The notes: a model not told the origin generated them from the letters alone. Counted from the stretch's first letter, positions 18,047-27,529 are shown. The stretch: DNA of 64,000 nucleotides from Sphingobacterium populi (GCF_001586775.1 NZ_LQXS01000005.1:226447-290446); one strand, 5' to 3'. Program-made: numbers and translations.

Positions 18047-18064
18047 TTTCTAACAGGTTAGAAA
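18047..18064. repeat. Perfect 8-bp palindrome upstream of the TonB-C gene
   Basis: TTTCTAAC-AG-GTTAGAAA is a perfect inverted repeat with a 2-nt centre, 16 nt upstream of the start codon of the TonB-C gene on the minus strand. Such a short-centred palindrome is more like a dimeric regulator site than a terminator. No regulator gene is adjacent. Confidence 0.45.
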
Positions 18065-18114
18065 CAAAAATCACTCCACGAAAAGAAAATAGTGCGTAAC
18101 GCAGCATTGCTGTA

Positions 18115-19098
18115 TTAAGCGAGTGGCAAATCGACCTTTTCTATAAAATTACCCTCTCCATCTTGAATAAAACTCATTGGTTCTTCTGGATTTTTAATAA
18201 TCTCAAATAGCGTATATCCCCATGGTTTCCAAAAGTTCTCTAGCACCTGTCCAAAGGTTTTCACTTGCCAATGATCGAAAATAGGCTTCATGGTCCAATC
18301 TTGCATCGGCATCGGCTCTACATAAATCATCTTGGGTGTATCCATAAACGTGTATTCTGGCAACTTATTAAACAAATAGGCCGAATAAAAATAACGCGCA
18401 CAGATTTCTTCGAATTGAATCGGATGCAATACCTTGTCTTTAACCGTAGTCAGCACATCTTCATGATAGATCGCATGCGTTCCATTATCTTGCAGCGTCG
18501 CGATAATCGCAAAATCATTCATCCGCAAGGAAAATATCAAAGTATTGATCTCATCACGGTAGATAAATGTTTCAGGAGCATTGTCCACAGGAAGAACCAG
18601 CACTGAGAAAGGATTTCTATTTTCAAATTCCATCGGATGTACAACCGATTGCAACATCGCATGTAGATTGCGAAATTTGTGCACCAAAGCTTGCGAAAAA
18701 TTCATCTCCTCCCCACTCATGGTCGCTTGGCGGATACCCGCTTGTATTTCATTAAAGACCACGCCGTACAAGATCTTGGCAACCCATTGAAAGAGAACTG
18801 CCGCCGGAAGCTCTTTCACCGCCTCATAGCCCACAGCCATGGCATGCTCTACCGCAGATTCTATTGATTCAAGCTGTATGGCCGCATCTGCAGAACAGGG
18901 CAATTTCAATTTTTTATACGTCGAAAAACTCTCATCCAACATCTTGAAAGGTTTTTCCTCCAAATCAAAAGCACGCATCATCCACACAGGAAATACTTGA
19001 ATTTGCTCATCAGCGGAGCTCAAAGTTCTTCCTGTCAGGAAACAGGTGTGATTATCGAAGGTAAAGTCCAGAAAAGGATTGTAAAGTCTTGTCGTCAT
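18115..19098 (-). CDS. Conserved-looking protein of unknown function
   Basis: A 327-residue protein I do not recognise. It has no signal peptide and no membrane helix. The N-terminus carries a CFLTGR motif (from about residue 19) after NPFLDFTFDNHT, which recalls the first half of a zinc- or HNH-type knuckle, but no second Cys pair or HNH signature is visible, so I make no functional claim. The rest is mixed alpha/beta with many aromatic residues (ENFWKPWGYTLFEI near the end). It stands alone between the TonB-C gene (83 nt away) and the divergent PagL-like gene. Confidence 0.7.
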   Translation of the reverse strand: MTTRLYNPFLDFTFDNHTCFLTGRTLSSADEQIQVFPVWMMRAFDLEEKPFKMLDESFSTYKKLKLPCSADAAIQLESIESAVEHAMAVGYEAVKELPAAVLFQWVAKILYGVVFNEIQAGIRQATMSGEEMNFSQALVHKFRNLHAMLQSVVHPMEFENRNPFSVLVLPVDNAPETFIYRDEINTLIFSLRMNDFAIIATLQDNGTHAIYHEDVLTTVKDKVLHPIQFEEICARYFYSAYLFNKLPEYTFMDTPKMIYVEPMPMQDWTMKPIFDHWQVKTFGQVLENFWKPWGYTLFEIIKNPEEPMSFIQDGEGNFIEKVDLPLA

Positions 19099-19106
19099 AT
19101 CGTAGG

Positions 19107-19114
19107 CAAAGGTA
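19107..19114 (-). promoter_or_regulatory. -7 element just before the gene at 18115-19098
   Basis: The minus strand reads TACCTTTG here, a TAnnTTTG match ending 8 nt before the start codon. If used, transcription would begin within a few bases of the ATG, giving an almost leaderless mRNA. No clear TTG at the right spacing. Confidence 0.35.
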
Positions 19115-19209
19115 GTGCTTTGCGCAAATTAACGAACACCACGCCAAGCTAATGACGTAAATATGGCGCTGAATGACTATAACGAAACAAAAAAATCTAA
19201 AAATGTATG

Positions 19210-19217
19210 TAATTTTG
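19210..19217 (+). promoter_or_regulatory. -7 element for the PagL-like gene
   Basis: TAATTTTG fits TAnnTTTG, 24 nt before the GTG start at 19242. The upstream TTG element is not evident. Confidence 0.35.
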
Positions 19218-19241
19218 CGCCTTATTAAATAAATTCTATTC

Positions 19242-20369
19242 GTGCTATATCGTTCGTTTACGCTATTTTTCATTTTATTTATTGTCATCGCCGATGGCGT
19301 CTACGGACAAAATGACTCAATCATAAGGCAAAAATCTCCTATTATTTTCGAAATAGAAGTAGAAAACGGCGGTATATTGCAACAGAAAAATGCACGTGTC
19401 TCCTATCAAGACGCCTATTATGAAGGCATCAATTTCAAAGTAGGCTGGCAGCAGCGCAACAAAAAAGACCCGTACTTTGAATTGTACAACAATCCCATTT
19501 ACGGTATCGGATTCTATTCTAGCACCTTCCATAATGATATCATAGGCAATCCATACGCAGTTTACGGATTTGTGCAAACACCTATTGCGCCAAGAGCGCA
19601 TAGCCGGTGGTCTTATGATTATCGTATTGGATTAGGTTTGTCAGGAAATTTTTACCCATTTGATGAGGAGGACAATCCTTTGAATCTTGTTATTGGTTCG
19701 AAGAACAATGTATTTATCGATTTCGGTATTCGCGCACAATACGCTTTTCATCCGAAATGGCGTGCTGGCCTTGGCTTCGCCTTTCACCATTTTTCCAATG
19801 GTGCATTGGCATTACCCAACTCTGGTGTAAATCTTGTACCAGTAACGATTTCGGTGAATTATCAACCCAATCCGATGCCTATATCGGCTCGCAAAACAGA
19901 TCTGCCGCCATACAGCAGAAAGACATTATTCCACATTAATTACGGCGCAGGTGTCAAACAGCTAAGTCAGGATAACGATCACCTGTATTTTAAATCTACG
20001 GTAAGTGCGTATGCCAGCCGACATGTCAGCCATAAGTGGCGTATCGGTGGCGGCTTGGATCTTTTCTATTCTTCATCTGGAAATGATGATGAGATCGCAG
20101 GTGATAAATCAGGTGATTTAGGCTCCAAACTTTCGGGCGGACCCTCGTTTTATCTGGCGCATGTGCTCAATCAACGATTAGTACTGAATGGCAATGTGGG
20201 TTACTATATCCACAATCAAGTTTTCAACGGCGAGATCAATAAGTTCTTTCTGCGTGCAGGAGCACGTTATTATGTCTACCAAAATATCAATGCCGGTGTA
20301 TCGATCAAAGCACATATGGGCAAGGCCGATTTCATCGAATGGACCGTCGGTTATACCTTTAATCGCTAG
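19242..20369 (+). CDS. Acyloxyacyl hydrolase (PagL-like lipid A 3-O-deacylase)
   Basis: A 375-residue outer-membrane protein with a GTG start and a signal peptide ending at about residue 23 (DGVYGQ). The PagL signature is clear: FHHFSNGALALPNSG with His183 and Ser185 at the positions of the catalytic His and Ser. PagL enzymes remove the 3-O-linked acyl chain from lipid A. In Pseudomonas PagL the triad Glu lies 12 residues after the Ser; here that position (197) is Asn. The protein is about twice the length of PagL because of extra beta strands on both sides, as in other Bacteroidota members. Alternating aromatic strands and a terminal YTFNR suggest a barrel. Confidence 0.8.
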   Translation: MLYRSFTLFFILFIVIADGVYGQNDSIIRQKSPIIFEIEVENGGILQQKNARVSYQDAYYEGINFKVGWQQRNKKDPYFELYNNPIYGIGFYSSTFHNDIIGNPYAVYGFVQTPIAPRAHSRWSYDYRIGLGLSGNFYPFDEEDNPLNLVIGSKNNVFIDFGIRAQYAFHPKWRAGLGFAFHHFSNGALALPNSGVNLVPVTISVNYQPNPMPISARKTDLPPYSRKTLFHINYGAGVKQLSQDNDHLYFKSTVSAYASRHVSHKWRIGGGLDLFYSSSGNDDEIAGDKSGDLGSKLSGGPSFYLAHVLNQRLVLNGNVGYYIHNQVFNGEINKFFLRAGARYYVYQNINAGVSIKAHMGKADFIEWTVGYTFNR

Positions 20370-20374
20370 CTCGG

Positions 20375-22492
20375 TTATTCTACCGGGCTAACGCGCAGAT
20401 TTTCGAATGTCAAGGCCGCCTCTACCATTTGGCCTTGCTTATTCTTCACACCTTTCAGCACCGAAGTTTTCCCTTTCTCCAAGAGGTTTTTCATTTCCTT
20501 TTCTTCCAAGAATACGCCATTCAACGTACGCCAAATCTTAAAATCGCAACCTTGCGCATAGCGATCACATTGTGCGATTTTCTCAAAGAGATGGATGTTG
20601 CCCGGTGCACATTTCGGACATTTGATTTTGCCTTTTTGCTGCGGTTTGGCTTCCTCTTGTGCAATCGCAATTTTCAATTGCAGCAGCTCACCCGTAATCT
20701 TCGCGGTGTAATCTTTGATGTGCTTCATAAAGACGTCGTAAGACACTTTATTGGCGCGCATTTCTTCGAGCTTCTGTTCCCATTTACCCGTCAACGTAAC
20801 TTTTGCAATAGAGCGATCTTTTACCAAGTTGTAGATCGTCAATCCTTTATCAGTAGGCACCAATTTTTTCTTTTCTCGACGGATGTACTCACGTTGAAAT
20901 AAGGTTTCGATCGTGGCAGCACGTGTAGCAGGCGTTCCTAATCCACAATCTTTCATTGCCTGCCGCATTTCCTCATCTTCGATCTCCTTGCCCGAAGTTT
21001 CCATCGCCTTTAACAGCGAAGCTTCGGTATGCACAGGCTTCGCTTTGGTAAAACGCTCCGATAAAGCTAGCGAACGCATGGTGTGCCATTCCCCCGTCGT
21101 CAACTTCGGCAATTGCGCATTTTCATTATCCTGATCTTCGTTGCCTTTTTCTTCTTCCGCGGCGGGCTCCACTTGTTCGGCAGACAGGCGCCATCCGTAC
21201 TGACGGATCACCGTTCCTTTGGCAATAAGTTCTGTATCCGCGGCTTTGAGCACTACGGTCGTAATGTCTTTAATACATATTTCGGAAAAGCTTTCGACCA
21301 TTCGCTTCGCGATCATCTCATACACGTGCTGCTGGTCTTTGGGCATCGGTCCCGGTTTTTCATCGGTCACGAGCAAAGCGTGGTGATCGGTGACTTTTTT
21401 ATCGTCCACCGAACGCCTATTTAGCTTCGCTCCGATCAGGTTTCGGCTTATCGCAGCAATATTTTCTGGCGCAGTAGCCGCCAAATGTTGGAATAAAGGA
21501 TCGATCGTCTCGAACACATCTTCTCCGATATACCGCGAACCCGTACGTGGATAAGTAATCACCTTTTTCTCGTACAGCGTTTGCGCAATGCTCAACGTTT
21601 GATCGGCAGAATAGCCGTACTTCTTGTTCGCATCCTGCTGTAGTGTAGTTAGATCGTACAATAGCGGTGGTTGCTCTTTCGTTTCTTTGGCTTCTACTTG
21701 CGTTACTTCAGCGTTATCGCCTACTTTGAGCTGTTCGAATCTTGCGTCAGCATCTTCCTTTTTATCGAACTTATTGGATGTCGCCGTGAAAGATATACCG
21801 TCTTTCTCAAATCCTGCTTGAATCTTAAAAAATGCTTGCGGCTTGAAATCGAGGTTTTCGAGGTAACGTGCACAAATCATGGCCAAAGTCGGCGTTTGCA
21901 CACGACCTAAAGACAGCAAACCTTTGTTTCCGGCTGCCAGCGTAATCGCTTGCGTGGCATTGATACCGATGAGCCAGTCGGATTCCGAACGAGATCGTGC
22001 CGACATATACAAGCTATCGTACTCCGTACCTTCTTTCAACGCTGCAAAACCTGCTTTAATCGCCTTATCCGTTTGTGAGGAAATCCACAACCGTTTGAAC
22101 GGCACCTCCGATTTGAGGTAATAATAGATATTGCGAAAGATCAATTCTCCCTCGCGCCCTGCATCCGTTGCCACAATGATTTCTTCGGCTTTGTCCAACA
22201 AGCCTTTTATGGTATTTAGCTGTTTGGCGGCACCACTATCATCGATCTGACGACCATCTTTACGTACTTTTTTTACTTCTAGTGCAAATGCTGGTGGAAT
22301 GATCGGCAAGTTGCTGGCCGCCCAGCTATGATAACCATACGCTTGCGGCGTACACAATTGCACTAAATGCCCAAACGCATAGGTAAAAGCATAACCATTT
22401 CCTTCGATATAGCCATCTTTAATATCTTTTGCCCCCATCACTCGCGCCAAATCCCGAGCAACAGATGGCTTCTCCGCAATTACTACTTTCAT
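20375..22492 (-). CDS. topB: DNA topoisomerase III (type IA)
   Basis: A 705-residue type IA topoisomerase. The N-terminal TOPRIM domain starts MKVVIAEKPSVARDLA and carries ATDAGREGELIF (the acidic metal-binding triad). The catalytic Tyr is in VITYPRTGSRYI, near residue 315. The C-terminal part ends with a single four-Cys zinc-ribbon-like segment (KCPKCAPGNIHLFE...CDRYAQGCDF). The order and length match TopB-type enzymes of Bacteroidota, which act in decatenation and recombination intermediates. It lies 31 nt downstream of the dGTPase gene and is probably co-transcribed. Its end is 5 nt from the convergent PagL-like gene. Confidence 0.93.
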   Translation of the reverse strand: MKVVIAEKPSVARDLARVMGAKDIKDGYIEGNGYAFTYAFGHLVQLCTPQAYGYHSWAASNLPIIPPAFALEVKKVRKDGRQIDDSGAAKQLNTIKGLLDKAEEIIVATDAGREGELIFRNIYYYLKSEVPFKRLWISSQTDKAIKAGFAALKEGTEYDSLYMSARSRSESDWLIGINATQAITLAAGNKGLLSLGRVQTPTLAMICARYLENLDFKPQAFFKIQAGFEKDGISFTATSNKFDKKEDADARFEQLKVGDNAEVTQVEAKETKEQPPLLYDLTTLQQDANKKYGYSADQTLSIAQTLYEKKVITYPRTGSRYIGEDVFETIDPLFQHLAATAPENIAAISRNLIGAKLNRRSVDDKKVTDHHALLVTDEKPGPMPKDQQHVYEMIAKRMVESFSEICIKDITTVVLKAADTELIAKGTVIRQYGWRLSAEQVEPAAEEEKGNEDQDNENAQLPKLTTGEWHTMRSLALSERFTKAKPVHTEASLLKAMETSGKEIEDEEMRQAMKDCGLGTPATRAATIETLFQREYIRREKKKLVPTDKGLTIYNLVKDRSIAKVTLTGKWEQKLEEMRANKVSYDVFMKHIKDYTAKITGELLQLKIAIAQEEAKPQQKGKIKCPKCAPGNIHLFEKIAQCDRYAQGCDFKIWRTLNGVFLEEKEMKNLLEKGKTSVLKGVKNKQGQMVEAALTFENLRVSPVE

Positions 22493-22523
22493 GCTTTCTC
22501 GTATCGAAACCTAAGAATTGTGT

Positions 22524-23870
22524 TTAGTCTAAGGAAGGAATTGTGATTCCCTGTATCTTGCGGTACAGATCTACTGCATACACATCAGTCATACCCGACA
22601 CGAAGTCTAGCACAGAGCGAATCTTGTGATACACATCATCGGACGACGTATGAAACTGCTCTGGGATCATCGCCACTACTTTCTTATCGAATTTTGTCTT
22701 TTTGGTTTTGAGGTAAGCAGGCAAAAACTCACCCAACAAAGCATTCATGACTTTAAAACCAGCTATCTCAATCTGTACTACATTGGGTGCGTTATAGATA
22801 CGTTTTATTGAAAGCTCTTCAATCCGCTTCATCTGGTCGACCAACGGCTGATCTAGTGCATCCATCAATGAAGATTGAAAGGTGCCAGATAACAATTCAT
22901 CTTGTTTTTCGGTAAACACCTTCGCGCAGCCATGAATCAATGTATTGATGGCTTTAGCGCGTAATAAAGAGACGCGGCTGCCCTCGTCAGCCAGTCCATC
23001 CAGTCGATCGCGCAGATTCGCATCGCCGCAAAGCGGCAATAATAATTCTTCCACTTCTTGATACGACAGAATCCGCAAATGATGTGCATCTTCAAGATCG
23101 ATGATATTATAACAAATATCATCGGCTGCTTCTACCAGATATACCAACGGGTGACGCAGATAGCCGTCTGGATTCTCTGGATCTACTTGTAAACCCAGTT
23201 CGATCGCGATTTTGTCGAAAATAAGTTTTTCACCTTCAAAGAAACCATACTTTTTGCGGTGATGATTGCCATTTACGTGCCCATCTATCGCCCGGCAAGG
23301 GTATTTTACGATAGCTGCAAGACTGGTATAGGTGAGCGCAAAACCTTTATCGTCTTTACCATTAAAAGCGTGTGTCAAGATGCGCAAAGCATTGGCATTG
23401 CCTTCGAAATGGGTTAGATCTTCCCACTGAGCCGCCGTAACTTGACTTTCATATTCGCGACCAGCTCCATCTGTAAAATAAGATGATATGGCGGCTTCGC
23501 CGGAATGTCCGAAAGCGGGATTTCCCAAATCGTGCGACAGGCAGGCTGCCGAAACAATATTGCCTACCTCTTGTAGGAAAGGAACCTCGATATCAATATT
23601 TGGATTGCTTTTTTTAGTCATCGTGTAAAACAACCGACCTAAAGATCTGCCAACGCTGGCTACTTCTAAGCTATGTGTAAGACGGTTATGTACAAACACT
23701 GATCCGGGCAATGGAAATACTTGCGTTTTATTTTGCAATCGGCGAAAAGGTGATGAAAAGATCAGTCGATCATAATCCCGTTGAAACTCAGATCGCGCAT
23801 CTATTTGATCGTTGAGCTCGCGCGTTTCGTAGCCCCATCTCTTGGCCGATAAAAGTTGTTTCCACTGCAT
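22524..23870 (-). CDS. dgt: Deoxyguanosinetriphosphate triphosphohydrolase (dGTPase)
   Basis: A 448-residue HD-domain enzyme that splits dGTP to deoxyguanosine and triphosphate. The HD signature is complete: the first metal His in VHNRLTHSLEVAS, the HD pair in ACLSHDLGNPAFGHSGE and a later Asp in VEAADDICYNIIDLEDA. The opening RSEFQRDYDRLIFSSPFRRL is typical of bacterial dGTPases. Length is normal. The gene precedes topB by 31 nt. A -7 box lies 22 nt upstream of its start. Confidence 0.94.
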   Translation of the reverse strand: MQWKQLLSAKRWGYETRELNDQIDARSEFQRDYDRLIFSSPFRRLQNKTQVFPLPGSVFVHNRLTHSLEVASVGRSLGRLFYTMTKKSNPNIDIEVPFLQEVGNIVSAACLSHDLGNPAFGHSGEAAISSYFTDGAGREYESQVTAAQWEDLTHFEGNANALRILTHAFNGKDDKGFALTYTSLAAIVKYPCRAIDGHVNGNHHRKKYGFFEGEKLIFDKIAIELGLQVDPENPDGYLRHPLVYLVEAADDICYNIIDLEDAHHLRILSYQEVEELLLPLCGDANLRDRLDGLADEGSRVSLLRAKAINTLIHGCAKVFTEKQDELLSGTFQSSLMDALDQPLVDQMKRIEELSIKRIYNAPNVVQIEIAGFKVMNALLGEFLPAYLKTKKTKFDKKVVAMIPEQFHTSSDDVYHKIRSVLDFVSGMTDVYAVDLYRKIQGITIPSLD

Positions 23871-23892
23871 GTATTATATCGTTTTTGAGGTT

Positions 23893-23900
23893 CAAATATA
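23893..23900 (-). promoter_or_regulatory. -7 element for dgt-topB
   Basis: The minus strand reads TATATTTG, an exact TAnnTTTG match 22 nt upstream of the dgt start codon. A TTG at the expected distance is not visible. Confidence 0.4.
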
Positions 23901-23959
23901 CGGTTTAATCGTGATAAGGGGAATGAGTAGGTAAGCACTTTTGAGACACCAATAGCCAT

Positions 23960-23990
23960 TTGTCAAGATTGAAAATATTCGCTATCTTTA
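23960..23990 (+). promoter_or_regulatory. Possible promoter of galM
   Basis: TTG (23960-23962) is followed after 20 nt by TATCTTTA (23983-23990), one mismatch from TAnnTTTG, 27 nt before the galM ATG at 24018. Confidence 0.4.
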
Positions 23991-24017
23991 GTCTCCGAAT
24001 ATACAGAAAAATCCTAT

Positions 24018-25085
24018 ATGACCACATACCGCCTGCCCGATTCCGCACGCTTCAAAACAAAACACCGCGAAAAAAATACGCATCTTATCGTACTTCAAAA
24101 TCAGGCTGGTATGCAGGTTGCGCTGACCGATTATGGCGCACGGATTGTAAGTATAATCGTGCCCAACCAACAGGGCGAACCGACGGACGTGGTTTTGGGC
24201 TTTGATAACATCGAAGATTACTTAAATGCAGAAGCTAAATTTCTAGGCACTACGGTTGGCCGCTATGCAAATCGTATCGCAAATGCGCGTTTTGAGCTTG
24301 ATGGGCAAGAATATTTGCTAGAGAAAAACAACGGCAGCAACTGCCTACACGGTGGTAGCGATGCGTTTCATGATCGTGTGTGGGATCGTCAAGTGAGCTT
24401 GCAGCATAAAGTCGACTTTTATTATACGGCCAACGATGGAGAAGGCGGCTTTCCGGGCAATCTCAATGTGCATGTATCGTATGAGTTGACCGACGAAAAC
24501 GAATTAAAAATTGCTTATAGAGCTGTGACAGATCAGAAAACAGTGCTCAATCTCACCAATCATGCGTACTTCAATTTGCATGGTGAAGGCCAAGGTGAAA
24601 TACTGGATCATTATGTACGCATTCCTTCCGATCAATACATTCCAACCAACGAAGATCAAATACCTCTGAATACGGGCGAACAGGTAGCGGATACACCGTT
24701 TGATTTTCGAAGCGAAACACTCATTTCAGACAAATTGGATTTGAGCCATCCGCAGCAGGCAGTAGCCAAAGGATTTGACCACAGCTATGTAGTGACTAGC
24801 ATTGATAAAGAACCTGTGGCCACAGCACGCTCCGGATCTTCAGGCATTCAGTTGGAGGTTTTCAGTTCCGAACCTTCCGTGCATTTTTACACTGGAAATC
24901 ATTTATTCGGAAAGGATACAGGCAAAGCCGGAAAAGCATATACGCCCTATACGGGGCTGTGTTTTGAAACTCAACATTTCCCCAACTCTCCTAACATGCC
25001 CGAATTTCCGTCTGTAATACTTGACAAAGGACAAGAATTCCAGTCTAAGACGATATATAAATTTTCGCTTCATAATAAATCATGA
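24018..25085 (+). CDS. galM: Aldose 1-epimerase (mutarotase)
   Basis: Interconverts alpha and beta anomers of galactose, glucose and related aldoses. The 355-residue protein shows the catalytic His in NLTNHAYFNLHG and the catalytic Glu in GLCFETQHFPNSPN, the Arg-containing GRYANRI substrate motif and the LHGG loop. No signal peptide is evident, so it is cytoplasmic. No sugar kinase or transporter lies nearby. It may be co-transcribed with the thioredoxin-domain gene 48 nt downstream, which has no obvious functional link. Confidence 0.95.
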   Translation: MTTYRLPDSARFKTKHREKNTHLIVLQNQAGMQVALTDYGARIVSIIVPNQQGEPTDVVLGFDNIEDYLNAEAKFLGTTVGRYANRIANARFELDGQEYLLEKNNGSNCLHGGSDAFHDRVWDRQVSLQHKVDFYYTANDGEGGFPGNLNVHVSYELTDENELKIAYRAVTDQKTVLNLTNHAYFNLHGEGQGEILDHYVRIPSDQYIPTNEDQIPLNTGEQVADTPFDFRSETLISDKLDLSHPQQAVAKGFDHSYVVTSIDKEPVATARSGSSGIQLEVFSSEPSVHFYTGNHLFGKDTGKAGKAYTPYTGLCFETQHFPNSPNMPEFPSVILDKGQEFQSKTIYKFSLHNKS

Positions 25086-25133
25086 ATTGAGGTGAATTTG
25101 GAAAACATGAACCTATAAAAGATAAAATTTAAT

Positions 25134-26645
25134 ATGAAAAACATAAGATGGATAGCGCTGGCTTGTAGCGCCGTATTGTATTTCCAGCAAGCTGCAGCGC
25201 AAGAAATAGTGGCCGAAAAAGAAGGAGCTACGTATGAAGAAATTGTTGCACAAATCAATAAATTGGCCACTAGTGGTGCAGAGGAGGATATCGTGCTACT
25301 ACGCCAAGAGGCGCAAGTATTAGCGCTAAAGAAAGATGAAGATCAACGCAATTTGGCCGCTATGGTCTACGAGCGTGCATTGGACGATTCCACTCGTGCC
25401 AAAGAGATTCGTGCAGCTATTGAATCAGATTTTCCTCAAGGAAAGTTTGTGCGCGATAGAGAATATGGAACGATATTTAATCAAAACGAAGAAGCGACTG
25501 CTGATGAATTAGAACAACGCTATTTAGCCTGGGCGTCGAAGTACCCTTCAGATAATTATGCAGAAAAAGATCGCGGTATCTATCAAGCAGGCATATACCA
25601 CTTGTCATCTCGCTACCTCAAAGAGTCCAACACGACGAAGACACACGAGCTGTTAAACCAATTAAAAGGTTCTGACTTTTACGTGCCTGCGGTCTCGAAT
25701 GCCTTTGCTAAGGCTGAAGAAGATAAGCAGGATTTGAGTACATTCTCTACTCTACTAAAAGATGCCTATACAGTCAGCAAAGCGGCTGCTCAATCGGAAG
25801 ACCCAAAAATTAATAGAAGTAATAATGCTTATTATTACAATGCAGTAACTCCGCAGTACGCGACGTTATTGACCGAAGAGAAAAACTATGACGATGCCAT
25901 AGCAATCACACAATCCTCGCTTGAAGAATCGCACTATGGCGGATATTACGCCTTGCAAAACGCGAAGGCTTTGGGCAACGCCTATGCGCAAAAAGGTGAT
26001 AAAGCACAAGCGCTAGATACGTACGAAAAGTTTATCTCAGCCAATGGTAAAGATTCAAGCATCGTAGCACAAGCCCAAGTACTTTACAAAGCAATACACG
26101 GTGAAAATGCGGATTTTGAAGCACATCTCGCTGACTTAGATAAGCAAATGACGGAAGCGTATTTTGCGAAGTACGAAAAGGAAATGAACAAAGAAGCCGC
26201 GCCGGCATTTACCTTGGTCAATCGCGAAGGAAAAGAAGTATCACTTTCAGATTATAAAGGTAAGGTGGTCGTTTTGGATTTCTGGGCTACCTGGTGTGGG
26301 CCATGTATTGTTTCATTCCCAGGCATGCAAGCAGCCGTTAATAAATATGCTAATGATGATGAAGTTGAGTTTTTATTTATTGACACCTGGCAACGCGAAG
26401 AAAACTACAAAGAACTAGTAGATGAGTTTATCGCGAAAAACAACTATAACTTTCACGTACTATTTGATGAAATGAAAGACCGTTCAAAAGCGACGGTTAC
26501 GGCTTATGGCATCCAAGGTATTCCAGCCAAGGTGATCATCGACAAAGAAGGCTTTATCCGGTTCCAAAACTCTGGATCAGAAAGCAATGTAGAGAAATTA
26601 GTAAAAGAATTAGACACTAAGATCGCATTAGCAAAACGCGGTTAA
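25134..26645 (+). CDS. Exported TlpA-like protein with C-terminal thioredoxin domain
   Basis: A 503-residue periplasmic protein. The signal peptide covers about residues 1-22 (ending QQAAAQ). Residues ~30-340 form an alpha-helical, TPR-like region (ALGNAYAQKGDKAQALDTYEKF). The C-terminal thioredoxin domain starts about residue 358 with APAFTLVN and holds the redox motif WCGPC at 387-391, with a cis-Pro in GIPAKVII. Such fusions are abundant in Bacteroidota and reduce disulfides on unidentified periplasmic partners. A Rho-independent terminator follows. Confidence 0.88.
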   Translation: MKNIRWIALACSAVLYFQQAAAQEIVAEKEGATYEEIVAQINKLATSGAEEDIVLLRQEAQVLALKKDEDQRNLAAMVYERALDDSTRAKEIRAAIESDFPQGKFVRDREYGTIFNQNEEATADELEQRYLAWASKYPSDNYAEKDRGIYQAGIYHLSSRYLKESNTTKTHELLNQLKGSDFYVPAVSNAFAKAEEDKQDLSTFSTLLKDAYTVSKAAAQSEDPKINRSNNAYYYNAVTPQYATLLTEEKNYDDAIAITQSSLEESHYGGYYALQNAKALGNAYAQKGDKAQALDTYEKFISANGKDSSIVAQAQVLYKAIHGENADFEAHLADLDKQMTEAYFAKYEKEMNKEAAPAFTLVNREGKEVSLSDYKGKVVVLDFWATWCGPCIVSFPGMQAAVNKYANDDEVEFLFIDTWQREENYKELVDEFIAKNNYNFHVLFDEMKDRSKATVTAYGIQGIPAKVIIDKEGFIRFQNSGSESNVEKLVKELDTKIALAKRG

Positions 26646-26675
26646 GCAAGCTGACATAACGTATTGAACGTATCA

Positions 26676-26711
26676 AAAAATCCTCTGGAAGAATTCTTCC
26701 GGAGGATTTTT
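26676..26711 (+). terminator. Rho-independent terminator
   Basis: A 10-bp stem with one G-T wobble (TCCTCTGGAA at 26681-26690 with TTCCGGAGGA at 26697-26706, loop GAATTC) is followed by a T7 run. It closes the galM/TlpA-like unit and insulates the sigma factor gene that follows. Confidence 0.85.
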
Positions 26712-26811
26712 TTGCTGTGATCAAAACGAATATATTAGACAACAAACTTATAACAGTATCCTTACGCACTTTTAATTTTCCCTTAATCTATGCTTACGAT
26801 CTTTGTGATAT

Positions 26812-27420
26812 ATGCTCGTATCACCTACCCATGAAGATCATATCAGCGACTTAGATAATTCGCTGGATTTGACGACGTCCCATGTGCTGACTCATGCACA
26901 ACTATCCATCATTTTTCAGCGTAACTGGGAACGATTGTACCGACTTGCTTACCATTTACTAAAGGATAATGATGATGCCCAAGATGTGGTGCAGGAAGTC
27001 TTTATCAACATTTGGGATCGGCGCCACGAACTGCAAATCCACGCCAACATCGACCATTACCTCTTTGGAGCTGTTCGTTACAAAACCCTCACCCGACTGC
27101 AGACCAAATTAAGTTATAACAAGCGAAACATTCCATTAGAAAACGCTTTAGTAGATAGCTTTGCAGAAGCCGTAGATCCAATTCTTGTGCAAGAATTGCA
27201 AGAGGAAATCGACAGACAGGTCAAACTATTACCCGAAAAAATGCGACAGGTTTTTTATCTACGTACCGTAGAATGCCTTTCTATTCCGCAAATCGCGGAA
27301 AAATTGCTCATTTCAGAGGCTACCGTAAAAAATCATTTGGCTGCCGCTCGACGCAAATTGCGCACCCAATTAGGTGATGCGGCCTATTTGGCGGCAGCAG
27401 TTTTCCTTAACCAATTGTAA
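26812..27420 (+). CDS. ECF sigma factor of the SusCD locus
   Basis: A 202-residue ECF sigma factor of the kind paired with FecR and SusC in Bacteroidota. Region 2 is at about residues 40-105 (LLKDNDDAQDVVQEVFINIWDRR), region 4 at about 140-190 (SIPQIAEKLLISEATVKNHLAAARRKLR). It is the first gene of a five-gene plus-strand locus and stands 109 nt before the FecR gene. By analogy with E. coli FecI it should be released when the outer-membrane receptor is occupied and then transcribe the susCD genes. The exact start among nearby Met codons is uncertain. Confidence 0.93.
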   Translation: MLVSPTHEDHISDLDNSLDLTTSHVLTHAQLSIIFQRNWERLYRLAYHLLKDNDDAQDVVQEVFINIWDRRHELQIHANIDHYLFGAVRYKTLTRLQTKLSYNKRNIPLENALVDSFAEAVDPILVQELQEEIDRQVKLLPEKMRQVFYLRTVECLSIPQIAEKLLISEATVKNHLAAARRKLRTQLGDAAYLAAAVFLNQL

Positions 27421-27529
27421 GCCAAACATTCGCGCAGCAATCTTTAATAGATAGGTAACGATTTCATAACACAGCGTACTAGTCCTCCCCCTACCTTTTC
27501 TAGACTTATAAGTAACGAACAGTACTTAT

